Positions 9,973 through 21,075 of a stretch of 64,000 nt of DNA are shown here, piece by piece. A model generated the notes under the pieces. The model was not told the origin of the DNA. It ran no database searches and was given only the letters and a program-made list of their open reading frames with translations. How positions within the stretch are numbered: the stretch's first letter is position 1; every line of letters starts with the position of its first letter. Source of the stretch: Tieghemostelium lacteum (taxonomy: Eukaryota > Evosea > Eumycetozoa > Dictyosteliales > Raperosteliaceae); the NCBI GenBank assembly GCA_001606155.1, contig LODT01000025.1, forward strand, positions 620,001 to 684,000. Direction: 5' to 3'. The position numbers and the translations under genes were made by a program.

Positions 9973-11400
9973 ATGAAAATAACTAAACCGTTTTGGTTAA
10001 AACATTACACCTCAATTTATTCAATAGATGTACACCCAGTTAGAGAGAATATATTTTTAACATCTAGTTTAGAGGGTGAAATAAAGTTTTGGAATTTAGA
10101 TGAATGTGTTAATATATGTAATGATATAGAGGCATCTTGTGAACCTATATTGACTATAAAATGTCCTAGTTCATTAAACTGTGTGAAATGGTCAAATACC
10201 GGTACCTATGTTATCGTAGGTCTACTTTGTGGCTCTATTTTAATATACACATTTCATTATAGTATAAACAGTACTACTTTAGAATCAACTATAGTATCTA
10301 GACATTTAACTACACTAGATGGTACACATAAATCTGATATTACAGATGTACAGGTTTCATCTAATGGTAAATGGTTGGCATCTAGTAGTTTTGACAGAAA
10401 AGTTGTGGTGTGGGACACACAAAACAATTTCAGTCTAATCTCAATTCTAGAAGGACATAACAGTCTAGTTAAAGGTTTATCATTCGACCCATTGTCAGAG
10501 TACTTAGTATCATACTCAGATGACAAGACTATAATCTTTTGGGAATGTAGTACATGGAAACCTATACACACAATCAACTTAAAACACCCTATAGACTACT
10601 GCACCAATGTCAAAGGTGAATCATTTTTTTTAAAACTTTCATGGTCACCTGATGGCGAATACCTCTCTATACCACATGTAGCACACCATAGTCATGGACA
10701 AAACTCATTTATAATTGTTTCTAGAAAAAGTAAATTCACTGAACTCACTCTAACACCAATTAGAGATCACACCCAGTCAACTACAATATGCAGGTATTCA
10801 CCACTTCAATATCAAAACCCAAATCCAGAGAGTTTATATCACCTCTTATTAGTAGGTGGCAAAGACGGTACACTCTCTATATACCTCATACCCACTGAAA
10901 CAGTTCAACCTAAAAAACTATGTTCAATAACCAAACTCTTTGAATACCCAATTCAAGATATCATTGGTTTTAAAGATGGTTACACATTTGCAGTGTCGTC
11001 ATCTGAAGGTACTATAGTATTCTTACAAATCAATTCGCAGGAACTCAATGCGAAACCAGTAATTAAACTATCCTCTTCTCTAAACAACTTAGATTCTGTA
11101 TCTAGTACCAACGATAGTGTACAAATGGATATTGATATACCAAAACTATACCCCACTGATTATGTTAAAAACAATCAAATTAAAAGTACCAATTCACTAG
11201 GTAGGAAAAGAATAACTCCTGTAAATTCACAAAACATTTCCAAAAAATCTACTCAGACCACAAGCACTCAGGAATCAAACAAAATTAAACAATCTAAAAT
11301 TTTCAATTTTAAAAGAAAAGGTGGGTTGATTATAGAGGGTTTAGAAGAAAATCAAAAAGTAATCGATCTTGTAAATATATTAAATAAACCTGTTCGTTAG
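9973..11400 (+). CDS. hira: HIRA-like WD40 histone chaperone, short form, 475 aa
   Basis: HIRA deposits histone H3.3-H4 independently of replication and binds ASF1. Seen: the N-terminus (MKITKPFWLKH...SIDVHP) has the HIRA start signature. About seven WD40 blades follow (residues 1-370), with HIRA-like segments such as SLVKGLSFDPLSEYLVSYSD and LSWSPDGEYLS. Near residues 410-416 is R-K-R-I-T-P, matching the HIRA/CAF-1p60 B-domain core (RRITP) that contacts ASF1. The protein stops at 475 residues. The long HIRA C-terminal domain of animal and fungal proteins (about 1000 residues) is absent, replaced by a short Lys-rich tail. CAF-1 p60 also has WD40 plus a B-domain, but the blade sequences fit HIRA better. 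The stop is only 54 bp from the next gene's ATG. Confidence 0.8.
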   Translation: MKITKPFWLKHYTSIYSIDVHPVRENIFLTSSLEGEIKFWNLDECVNICNDIEASCEPILTIKCPSSLNCVKWSNTGTYVIVGLLCGSILIYTFHYSINSTTLESTIVSRHLTTLDGTHKSDITDVQVSSNGKWLASSSFDRKVVVWDTQNNFSLISILEGHNSLVKGLSFDPLSEYLVSYSDDKTIIFWECSTWKPIHTINLKHPIDYCTNVKGESFFLKLSWSPDGEYLSIPHVAHHSHGQNSFIIVSRKSKFTELTLTPIRDHTQSTTICRYSPLQYQNPNPESLYHLLLVGGKDGTLSIYLIPTETVQPKKLCSITKLFEYPIQDIIGFKDGYTFAVSSSEGTIVFLQINSQELNAKPVIKLSSSLNNLDSVSSTNDSVQMDIDIPKLYPTDYVKNNQIKSTNSLGRKRITPVNSQNISKKSTQTTSTQESNKIKQSKIFNFKRKGGLIIEGLEENQKVIDLVNILNKPVR

Positions 11401-11454
11401 GATATCAAAATTTCAATTTTCTTTTTTATTTGATTAAAATATCTCTACAGCACC

Positions 11455-12137
11455 ATGGAACAATACCACAATGTGAAAATTGAAAAGATTGAAACTCTAT
11501 ATAAAGCAAATTGGTTACAGTTAAATAAAATATCATTTACAGATTCAAAAAACAAAATTAGAGTTAGTAGTTTATGTTTACAAGGTGATTCACTGATCTG
11601 AGAATTACTAATTTATGATCATTGTGATTTTAAAAATAGTCATGGGAGAGTGTAGATAGAACAACAAAGAAAGGTGATACTGATGGTGTTGATATTATAG
11701 CTATTGTAAACAAAGATTCACAGAGACATTTGATTTGTGTCTTACAGTTTAGAGCACCAATTGGTAAACTATCATTAGAGTTTCCAGCTGGATTAGTAGA
11801 TGGTGATGAATCTGCTGAGGTTAGTGCAAATAGAGAGTTGTTAGAAGAGACTGGATATACTAGTAAATCGGTATGCCATGTATCACCTACACCAATGTCA
11901 CTGGAACCTGGATTATCATCTGCCAATACCAGATATGTGATTATTAATGTTAAAGAAGAACTCCTACAACCACAACAACATCTCGAGGAAAACGAACTAA
12001 TAGAGGTTCTATTAATACCTTTAGATTCAAATATAGCCGATAGACTCAACAAAATTGCTATCGAGAGAAATTGTCAAATCTCATCTCAACTCTACGCTTT
12101 TGCACTCGGGTTAAGTTTTCAAACTATATTCTCTTAG
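11455..12137 (+). CDS. Nudix hydrolase, ADP-sugar pyrophosphatase (NUDT5-like), 201 aa, two exons
   Basis: Hydrolyses ADP-ribose or ADP-sugars to AMP and sugar phosphate. Seen: exon 1 is 11455-11562 (36 codons), the intron 11563-11639 (77 bp, GTTAGT...AATAG, phase 0), exon 2 11640-12137. Exon 1 (NWLQLNKISFTDSKNKIR) followed by SWESVDRTTKK reproduces the NUDT5 N-terminal strand and the W-E-S-V motif. The Nudix box is complete: G-x5-E-x7-R-E-L-x-E-E-x-G, seen as GLVDGDESAE followed by VSANRELLEETGY. The EFPAG stretch before it is typical of the ADP-ribose pyrophosphatase subgroup. It lies close behind the HIRA-like gene on the same strand (54 bp). Confidence 0.92.
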
Positions 12138-12703
12138 ATTGTGAACAGTCTTTTTTGGTGTAGAGCTATAGTCAAAACGAGAGTCTCTATTACACACCCT
12201 CACCCATACACTAATTAGGGAAGATGGAAGAATCTGGTAGGGGTTCTACCCCCTTCAAAACATTAACCCCCTACTTTTAGTTTTTTATTCATAAACATTC
12301 AATTATAATAATTCTATTTTTGGAATTTTTACAATCTATTATAAAGAAATCTAAAATAGTGAAATAGTGTTATTATAAATAATAGCACTAACACTATATT
12401 TTATCTTTAAAATTTAGGAATTTAATATGTTTTGATAGAAACATATTTTAAATGTTTCAGAATAATTTGCTAATTCCTCAACACTCACAACACACAAATG
12501 ATCACATGTTTTTTTACAATAAAAAAAAAGGGAAAGGTGATTGTGGGTAAGAAAATTTAATCTAATTTTATAATTAATAATGAACAACATGTGGGGTTCT
12601 GAACAATTCAACATTATAAATTTAAAATTTCAATTCGTTCACTGAATAGATTAAAGTTTTAAATATTTAAAACAAATATATTTATTTCTTTTAATTAAAT
12701 ATC
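12138..12703. other. intergenic region with CA-rich box and small hairpin
   Basis: A 566-bp gap before the first B-box/Sel1 gene. It contains a C/A-rich box around 12190-12216 (ACACACCCTCACCCATAC) resembling dictyostelid G-box/CA-rich developmental elements, and a short GGGGT-TCT-ACCCC hairpin near 12242-12255. The conserved upstream module (12481-12556) is listed separately. The rest is A/T runs. No gene was recognised. Confidence 0.5.
12481..12556 (+). promoter_or_regulatory. upstream module shared with the distant B-box/Sel1 paralogue
   Basis: Contains in order CACAACACACAAATGATCACA, split here as CACAACACAC then AAATGATCACA, followed by a T-run, TTTACAATAA, and GTGATTGTGGGTAAGAAAA. The same order occurs reverse-complemented at 62486-62560, upstream of the minus-strand paralogue. 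The module ends 148 bp before the ATG here and 151 bp before the ATG there. Conservation of both sequence and spacing between genes 50 kb apart suggests a functional promoter element. Confidence 0.6.
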
Positions 12704-15078
12704 ATGTTTAGTAATTATAGATTGAATACTGGAGATCCTACATTAACTCCACCTGGATGCTGTTCAATGGCATATGGACAATTTATACAACATAAGGATG
12801 TCATTTGTAGAAGTAGTTTACATAAACATGCAGGTCATAGAATTAAGTATATTCAAGATTACGAATTGGATATCACTATATGTTGGCTACACAACCAAAA
12901 CTATAATATTATATGTCTAGATTGTCATTTACGTCGATGTGAAGAGTGTAGAAATGATCCATGTTATTTTGACCCTCTACATGTTTTACACTACTACATT
13001 GAAGATACTTGGAAGGAAAGTACTTGGTTTCTCAAAAGAGATCAAGAGAACTTGAAAATGAAGGGTGATCACTACTTTTCACAAAAGCAATATTCACTAG
13101 CAATGAAATGTTATTTGGATGCTGCTCAAAGAGGTGATAATCAAGCTTGTTTGTTACTTATAAAAACCTATTTTATATTGACATCTCCAGAGAATTCCAA
13201 TAACAAGATTTATTCAGTACAAGACCTGCTTTTAGATGAAATTAAAAACCCTGTAAACAACTTGTGGTACCTCTATAAGAACTCACTCTGTGATCCTGTA
13301 CAAACAATTGCAGCTGGAATGTTTTTGAGAAGTGCTAAATCAGGTCTAGTAGACTCACAGTTCCAAATTGGTCTTTACTTAGCACATGGTATAGGGTTAC
13401 CTCAGAATATACAAAATGGTTTAATGTACTTGGAATTGGCAGCCAAAAAGAACCATCCAGAAGCATGCATGGCATTAGGTCAATACTACTTCTACGTCAC
13501 CAAGAAACTTGAAGAAGCTGAGAAATGGTACCTTAGAGTTGCCATCGATCTTAACTATGCTCGTGGTAACTATGGTCAAGGTAATTGCATTAGATATTCA
13601 AAAACCAGAAATTACCAAATGGCATATATGCATTATATGCTAGCTGCCTTGGATGATGAACCTCTGGCACTATGTGCAATAGGTGAACTCTACATGGAGA
13701 GTAAAAACAAAGAGAAATCCATAACCAAAGCTCGTCTTTTCTTCTTACGAGCTGCTAAATATAATATAAAATCAGCTATTGATAATCTACTATGTATTGA
13801 GGCTTTAGAAAATAGAGGTATTTTCCATGAAATTTGTAAACCACCCGACCTCACAATGCCTGAGGAATCAGTCCTGAATAAACACTTGTCTCCAAAGGAA
13901 ATGGAATTATTTAGAAAACCTGTGAATGTTAAAAAGGCTATTGAATATTCTCAGCATTTCCCTACTGGACAATACTTTGATTGTACATTTAAAGAATTAT
14001 CCAAACCAACATCTACTGAAACAACTGATGCATCAACAACTGAAATTCAGAGTTTCTATGAAATACCAGATGTAAAGAATGTTATTATAGGTTGCTATAA
14101 CAGTATTCAAGTGTGTACTCAAGTGGACAATGTTAAGAATAATAGGGATAAAATACAATATGCACTTACAGCCTATAAACAATTCTATACTACCAAACAA
14201 CATTCATCCATTTTCACATTGGGAATGTTGTATTTAGAATTTAATAATTCTACTGATGCATTTAAATGTTTTAAAAAATCAGCAAAATTGAAGAATATCA
14301 AAGCTAGTTATATGGTATGTTTATTTATCTTTGTTTATTGATTTTAATAGCTACTAATATTCATTATAATACCTAGCTATCATTATGTTATATAGGTGGT
14401 ATTGGAACAACAAGAAAAATGAAACCAGGAATTCAATGGGCAATAAGAGCATGTCAATATGATTGGGATGAAACTATTAAATTAGAGAAAAATACTGAAG
14501 AGGCAGAATGTGAATTTAAAGATTGTATGAAATGGTTAAACAATGCAAAAGCTGTTGGAACACCTGATAAATATCATAGAGATGTTTTTAAAAATGTGGT
14601 TTTTAATAGAGTGATTGAAATGTTAAGGGATATTGGTAAATTCCGCCAACATGAAGATTTTAAACTGATTGTTCTACACAATGAAGAGTCTATATGTATA
14701 AATTCGGCAAATTTATATTATTATGGTATTGGTTATGATTGTGATTATACTAAAGCTTTACAGTTTTATGAATGTGCTGGTTATAATGACAAGAATCCAA
14801 GAGGATTTATAGGTGCAGGTTTAATGTTACTTAGAGGTCATGGACGTGAATTTAATTTACCTTTGGCATTGATATACTTTAAGAAGGCTGTTGATCTTGG
14901 TGATGATAACGCTGAAATCTATATCAAGTTTCTAGAGAACTATAATAATCCAACCATCTCTGATATAGAAAAACGTATAACCATCAATGCCATCAATAAT
15001 AATGAAAATTTAGTTGACCAATTTAAATTAAATTTTAAAAAGCATTATCCAAGTACCACTTATTTCAATGAAAAATAA
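12704..15078 (+). CDS. B-box / Sel1-repeat protein 1, 770 aa, two exons
   Basis: Seen: exon 1 is 12704-14314, the intron 14315-14376 (62 bp, GTATGT...CCTAG), exon 2 14377-15078. The splice is set by homology with two paralogues: exon 2 begins LSLC here, LSLD and LSLC there. The N-terminus has a B-box-like zinc site (C60-x2-H63, C71-x2-C74, C79-x2-C82, H93-x2-H96), preceded by a degenerate second one. From about residue 125 come Sel1-like helical repeats (for example SQFQIGLYLAHGIGLPQN, then ACMALGQYYF) to the end. Sel1 repeats are protein-binding solenoids and B-boxes bind zinc or oligomerise; a scaffold or adaptor role is inference. No RING, signal peptide or membrane segment is visible. Its tandem neighbour is a paralogue. 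Confidence 0.9.
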
Positions 15079-15592
15079 AAACATCTTTTTTGTATTTATA
15101 TATTTAAACTTTTCAAAATCTTAATCGTCTGTGATTTTGAAAATTTGTAGTTTCATCTTTAAAATTCTTTAAATATAGAAATACAAAGTGGGAATATATT
15201 TATTTTTGGAAGTATTTATTTATTTTTATTTTTGATTATTTTTTTTTAAAAATTACCATCAACACACTTCTCAAACACACACACAAAAATAGAGTCGTGA
15301 TCAAAAATGTAGCTTTTTTATTCATAGTGTATGTGAAACAACCCACAATTTTAATTTGTTGGGAGGTTGATTCTCAAGTTAAATTAGAAGTTTTAAAGAG
15401 TTCTCTCTTGTCACTATTTATAATTCCTAAAACCTCACCTAGACAGTAAAGCTATCAAATATATAAATTAACTGTAGTACAAACAACAACAACGACAATA
15501 TTAACAAATACCACCAAGATCAATAACAATAATTTTTTATTTAAAGTTTAAAACCACCAATTCAACAAAAATTTTTTAAATTACCATTAGAT
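15079..15592. other. intergenic region / promoter of B-box/Sel1 gene 2
   Basis: A 514-bp spacer between two tandem paralogues. It holds a CA-rich stretch (about 15258-15293), a TGATCA followed by a T-run (near 15299-15320), and CCCACAA near 15340. These partly echo the module upstream of the other two paralogues, but order and spacing are not well kept. The last 120 bp are CAA-rich leader-like sequence (ACAACAACAACGACAA). No ORF was recognised. Confidence 0.45.
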
Positions 15593-18157
15593 ATGGAACT
15601 TATTTGTAAAATTCATAATGAATTTTATACTATTGGATGTTTAATTTGCAGTGAAGTGTTATGTAAAACATGTTCAAAATATGATTTAAAACACGTTGAC
15701 CATTCAAAAGCACCTTTTAAAGAACTTAAAAAGAAAATGTGTAAAATGCACAATAAGAGATTTAAGATTTGTTTAGAATGTGAAAAATTTGGATGTCCTA
15801 GTTGTTTTGCATTACATGGATCAGTTCATTTGAATCATACCCTTGGTTTCTGTCCAATAAAATGTCCTTCTGGTGATGGTGAGGTACCAAGTAACAGTCC
15901 TGGTACACTCTCTTCAACGCTTTTAGTATTTCCAGAAATCAAAAAGAAATCACCATTTTTTGAAATTGATGAAGAGATTGATAATGAAGTTTACAGATTT
16001 GATTTAGGTAGAGGATTCGAATATATGAGCTTAAAACAGTATTCAAAGGCTGAAGAACACTTTATTTCAGCTGCTGAAAATGGTAGTGTTCTAGCATGTA
16101 TACAACTATCAAAAATGAAGATGGGTATGGGTGAAGGTGAATTTAGAGTGGAGACAAATTACAATCAGGTTTATAACTGGGCTTTGGTTGCTGCTGATGG
16201 TAATTATCCTGAAGGAGAGTATATCCTTGCGATGCAGTACAAAAACGGGTTGGATAGAGTCATTGATCCTCACCCTGAACTTGCATGTCAACTCTTTAAG
16301 AATAGTGCAGAGAATGAGTATCCAGATTCACAATTTGAATATGCACTCTGTTTGTTAAATGGGTTAGGAACAGACCAAGATATTTCAGCATCACTGTTTT
16401 ATCTGGAAAAGGCTGCTCAAAGTAACCACTCAGAAGCTTGCATTGCATTAGGTCAATACCACTACCTAAAACAAAACACACAAGCTGCTATAATGTGGTT
16501 CTGGAATGCCATTGATTTAGAGAATTCTCGAGCATTTTATTATCTTGGATGTTGCATGGAATTTAAAAAATTACCCAACTACTATGATGCTTATAATTTC
16601 TATTTCAGATCTGCTATGGTTCTTGAACCTCTTGCATTTCTAAGACTTGGTGAACTTTATAGAATGGGAAAAGGAGTTGATAAAAATTATATAAAATCAC
16701 GTATATTTTATCAAAAAGCTATACAGCTGAATGTGGTTTCTGCTATTGAGAACATCCGTCATATTGATCTGTTGGAGAAACTCAGTGTTTTTGGGGATCA
16801 ACCTAGAGAACCTATAGACATCAATAACATGGAGCTACTTCAAAAATACTTGGATGAAGATGAATTGGCACTTATTGCATTACCTTTTCCAAGTACCAAT
16901 CAGTATACCGCCAAAGTTTACTTCAATAAGGACTTTAATATAGTAGTAAAGACACATATTCCACTACCATATTCCACATGGGTATCTGTTAAACCAACTG
17001 TCACTAAACCTAGAAACATTCAACCACCACATATATCCAATACCATCAACTATCCATTACCAAATCCACCTATTATCTACCAATTCGATAGCTTTGATCT
17101 TCCACCTGAAAAACTACAAACAGAAAAGGATCAAAAGAACATGGAAGATTTTAAAATTAGATTACAATACTACAGAAACCAAACTCTAAATAGAGACAAT
17201 GTACTTGATTCCTGTAGATCACTTGAAGATCAAAACCATCCTCCTGCTATCGTACTAGTTGCCCTATGTTTTAGAAATCTAGGATACGGTCCCCAATACG
17301 TTAAATACCTTCTAAGAGCTGCCAAATTAAACTACCACAAAGCATTCTTTTATGTAAGTTCAAAATGATTATATTAAATATTAAATTGATATGTTGATAT
17401 TAATAGAGTCTATTATTAGTTATCTCTGGATCACTTTGTAAAATGTCGTGAAGAAATTGATGATAAAATTGAAAATGCAAAATTGGCATTAAAATGGGGT
17501 ATTAAAGGATCAGAGCTGGGAAATATAGAATGCTTCTATACAGTTGGAAGTATATTGGCTCATTATCTGGTTGATGAAGCATCTGCTGTGTTATGGTATG
17601 ACAAATATGTAAAATCAACAATTAAAGGTGTAGAAGATTTAAGATTTACCTATTCTGTCATGGCTAATCTCTATGCAAAGATTGGTAAATACAATGAGAG
17701 TTTAAATCATCTCCATTTAGCATGTTCTCCAATTACTGCAAATACACCAATTGGAGTTAGATTTTCACTTGCCTACTACTACTACTATGGGTTAGGATGT
17801 GAAGTTAATTATCAATTGGCATTATACAATGCCGAGAGATCAGCCATTGATAAACAGGATCCAACTCATAGTTCAGGAATGTTCTTTATAGGTATGATGT
17901 ATCTACGTGGTCATGGTGTACACAAGAATCTAAGACTTGCACTCCACTGTTTTAAAGAACACATGAAAATACGTCCAGATGACAAAATGGTTGAAAAGTT
18001 CATTCTTAAACTCAAACCATGTACCCATCCATTTACTCGTGAGTCTACCATATTGAAGGCATTACGTGAAATGGATAGAGATGAAAACAAAACAAACTAT
18101 ATTAAAATTCAATATAGAAATCTCTTTCCTAATACCTCTATATTTATTGGAAAATAG
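15593..18157 (+). CDS. B-box / Sel1-repeat protein 2, 832 aa, two exons
   Basis: Seen: exon 1 is 15593-17353, the intron 17354-17419 (66 bp, GTAAGT...TTATTAG), exon 2 17420-18157. The upstream AG at 17405-17406 would put a stop in frame, so the acceptor at 17418-17419 is chosen; it also matches the paralogues. Two tandem B-box-like zinc sites are clear: C5-x2-H8, C16-x2-C19, C24-x2-C27, H34-x2-H37, and a second from C50-x2-H53 to about H82. Sel1-like repeats start near residue 145 and continue through exon 2 (for example FEYALCLLNGLGTDQDISAS). It is more divergent than paralogues 1 and 3 are from each other, with a proline-rich insert near residues 460-510. Function is unknown; a scaffold role is inferred. 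Confidence 0.9.
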
Positions 18158-18236
18158 GTCCATTAAATCAACCTCCTCTCCATCTTGTATATTTATAAAA
18201 TTACTTTTCACTATTATGCATAAATAAATACAAATT

Positions 18237-20525
18237 TCACTTTAAATTATTTTTTATTAGATTTACAATGTAAGGTGAAGTGTTTTCTGTTATCTGTGAT
18301 TTGAGAGAATTTTGATTTACAAGGTTTTCATTTTGATGGTTAGTTACTAGATACTCTAGGAACTTGTTATAGTTGTAACTGATTGCCAATCTATAAAACT
18401 CATATAGTTTTTCATTTAAAAGAGAGCTAGGACATTTGGTTAAAAGGAATTTAAAGAGTTCAATATTTGAGCATTTGACTGATGTTAATAACATTTCAGG
18501 GAATGGGAATTTAACTTCCCAGTAATTGAATATCTCATCCATGAGTTTAGTGTCACCACAATAGACTAACACTGCAAAGAAAGATGGTGGTGGTACTTTG
18601 GGAGATGGAGGTTTTTTATGAAGTTCTGGTTGATTTTCAGCTAGTGAACGGTTGTATAGGTACTCTCTGTGAGTCTCTATGGTTAGTTGGAAATCGTTAT
18701 TAGACATAAACAAGTAATATGAAGTTGCTCTATTAAACCATCTATTCAATTCATTTCTTTTAGAGTAGCTACTGTTATGTTTAACTTGGCCTCGGAATTG
18801 ATTGGAATTGGTTTGAGGGAACATATTCTGATGTGCCAACTGATATTCTAATGATGAGTCTCTATTGGAATTTGACTGAATTATTCTTTTGAAAATCTCA
18901 TCATGGGAATCTGTTTGTGATTTTATAGTGTTTTGGTAGTATTCAATGATATGTGGGTGACCATACTTGAATGCCTTGTAACAGATTTCAGTCCACAGTG
19001 CATTGGTGTTCTTTAACAATGGTAGAGTTTCAAACATTGGTAATGTCAGTATAAACAATAGAATATCCAAAGCACCGCCTTGTATAATATAGTCAAAAAT
19101 GGACATTAGTTCATCTTGATCTATAAAGGATTGGTCTAGAATCGACAGATATTTCTGAAATATAGATAAATCTTTACTTGACAGTATCAACTTGAAAAAG
19201 AATAAATTGTGAAACACAAATAGTTTCTTTAAATGCATTTTCACTGTTGGTTCGTTAATGTACACTAGAAACTCTTTAATTCTCTCACTGGACAGAAATG
19301 GATTTAATGAAAATTCATCATTGACAGTGATATAGATTAAAATGGATTTCTTGAATACCACTGGCATAACCACTTGTTTTTTAACTGGTTTTTCTAAATC
19401 TTTGTTTTCAGTGGGTTTTGGTGGTGGAGGTGGTTTAGGAACTGTTAATTCCATTGCAGATTTTAGTAAACTAGTAGATGCATTTAAGAATATATAAATT
19501 CCTAGATCATTTGTTAGTCTCTGTTGTTTTGTTAGTTGTCTAAGTTTCATTTGGTCATAGAGATTGAGAAGATCCTGTCCCGTAAGTTCAGATTTTGGTT
19601 GTTTATCTGATGTAAACAGTGATTGTAGATACTCAATAGCCATGTGATATTCATCCATGTTCATGTATTTCTTGAACTGAATAGTCTTTTGGGATTTTAG
19701 AGAGTTTACTACTGAATTCTGAGATGTTTTCCACAGGTAATTAAATATCTTTACAAAGTTGGTTTGTTCTTGCCACGTACTGAAAAATAGAATACCAGAG
19801 AGAATCTTACTAAATTGAGCATCATTAAAGAGTATTAGACTATCATGGTTAGAACCACTTGCTAACAAATGGTCTAAAGTCTCTGGTTTTAACTTTATCA
19901 TATTAAAATAACAATCTTGAAAATAGTTTTTCAAAATGACTCCATAGCCTATACCACTCTTTAGAAAGTAGGATAAAATGTCATTGAGTGTTGTATGATC
20001 AAGTTTCACAGTCAGATTCTCAAGTAAATGTCTGTGTCTACTCTGATGTATTTCAACTAGTAGATGATATCTCTTGTTCTCTATTATCATCTTTAACGAT
20101 TCTTGTATGAACTGTATATCCTTTCCATAGTTATCAACAGTCTCTTTTTGTAATGTAAATTTTACCAATTCTTGATTATTGAATTTAGATGCCAAATAAA
20201 AGAGATTTTCTCTTCCCAGTAGTGTGGTTATCAATTGATGATAGTCTCTCCAAAGGTACCCAAAGACCTCCCTGTCATGCACAAATTCCAAAACTAAATC
20301 CAATGCAGATCTATCACTAATCTCTAAATGTTTTTTGGATTTTAATTTATCCTTTAGAACCTCTACACCATTATCCAGTACCAACAGTATCTCCGATACG
20401 TGTATATATGAATCATAACCTCTCTGTTTTTCATAATGTTTATGTCTTCTAAGATACTTTGCAATCTCTTTCCATATAATCTTATTTGCAAATACTTGAA
20501 AGAATAAATTATCCATAGTGTTCAT
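18237..20525 (-). CDS. degenerate ankyrin-type repeat protein, 762 aa
   Basis: One frame, ATG at 20525 (MNTMDNLFFQVFANK). The N-terminal 30 residues look like the short F-box-like helix common in dictyostelid families (FANKIIWKEIAKYL). The rest is helical repeats of degenerate ankyrin type, recognisable in pieces such as LASKFNNQELVKFTLQK, FKYGHPHIIEYYQ and SVKCSNIELFKFLLTK. Known: dictyostelids carry many such lineage-expanded ankyrin-like proteins, mostly uncharacterised. There are two short proline-rich breaks (PKPPPPPKP, about residue 360; PPSPKVPPPS, about residue 640). No catalytic domain, signal peptide or membrane span is evident. It is convergent with B-box/Sel1 gene 2, with only 79 bp between stops. 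Confidence 0.72.
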   Translation of the reverse strand: MNTMDNLFFQVFANKIIWKEIAKYLRRHKHYEKQRGYDSYIHVSEILLVLDNGVEVLKDKLKSKKHLEISDRSALDLVLEFVHDREVFGYLWRDYHQLITTLLGRENLFYLASKFNNQELVKFTLQKETVDNYGKDIQFIQESLKMIIENKRYHLLVEIHQSRHRHLLENLTVKLDHTTLNDILSYFLKSGIGYGVILKNYFQDCYFNMIKLKPETLDHLLASGSNHDSLILFNDAQFSKILSGILFFSTWQEQTNFVKIFNYLWKTSQNSVVNSLKSQKTIQFKKYMNMDEYHMAIEYLQSLFTSDKQPKSELTGQDLLNLYDQMKLRQLTKQQRLTNDLGIYIFLNASTSLLKSAMELTVPKPPPPPKPTENKDLEKPVKKQVVMPVVFKKSILIYITVNDEFSLNPFLSSERIKEFLVYINEPTVKMHLKKLFVFHNLFFFKLILSSKDLSIFQKYLSILDQSFIDQDELMSIFDYIIQGGALDILLFILTLPMFETLPLLKNTNALWTEICYKAFKYGHPHIIEYYQNTIKSQTDSHDEIFKRIIQSNSNRDSSLEYQLAHQNMFPQTNSNQFRGQVKHNSSYSKRNELNRWFNRATSYYLFMSNNDFQLTIETHREYLYNRSLAENQPELHKKPPSPKVPPPSFFAVLVYCGDTKLMDEIFNYWEVKFPFPEMLLTSVKCSNIELFKFLLTKCPSSLLNEKLYEFYRLAISYNYNKFLEYLVTNHQNENLVNQNSLKSQITENTSPYIVNLIKNNLK

Positions 20526-20684
20526 TTTGATCTAATAAAGATCTAAATTATTTTTCTATTTTTTAATTTAAAAATTAAATTTTTTAATTTCATTTATCTC
20601 TAACAAGGCGATACAAAAAACCCATTTTTAAAAACACCTAAAATACTTTGAAGTATTTTCATTGAATTTACAAAGAATTTAAAA

Positions 20685-21041
20685 ATGGCAACACTGAGTC
20701 TATTTCATAACAAATCTCTATTCAACATATATAATGAATTTAAAAGTCATTATGAATATATAATTAATCAACCAGCTTATTTAGAACTATGTGAAACATT
20801 CCCACCTCTTGGAAACTATCTATTAAACAGTTTAGATATACAGAGAAAACTTTTAATCTATGATAGATACCTATCATTACCACAAGACAAACAAAATGAC
20901 CAACATATACACATTATTAAAGATATTAATAATCCAAACCTTTTTCAAGTTAGAGAATTTATGAATAACCTAAATAACATATTAGATAACTCAAAATCAA
21001 ACAATACAACTAAAACTAACAACCTCAATCACAATAACATA

Positions 21042-21075
<34 letters not shown>

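Noticed and set aside
9973-11400. CAF-1 p60 (CHAF1B) as identity of the WD40 protein
   Set aside because: It shares WD40 plus a B-domain, but the N-terminus (MKITKPFW) and the blades (SLVKGLSFDP, LSWSPDGEYLS) fit HIRA better. Kept as an alternative.
12225-12265. GGGGT-TCT-ACCCC hairpin as an RNA gene or terminator
   Set aside because: Only five base pairs and no supporting motif. Eukaryotic genes do not use such hairpins as terminators.
17401-17410. AG at 17405-17406 as acceptor for B-box/Sel1 gene 2
   Set aside because: It leads to an in-frame TGA within about 15 codons. The AG at 17418-17419 restores the frame and matches the LSL start of exon 2 in the paralogues.
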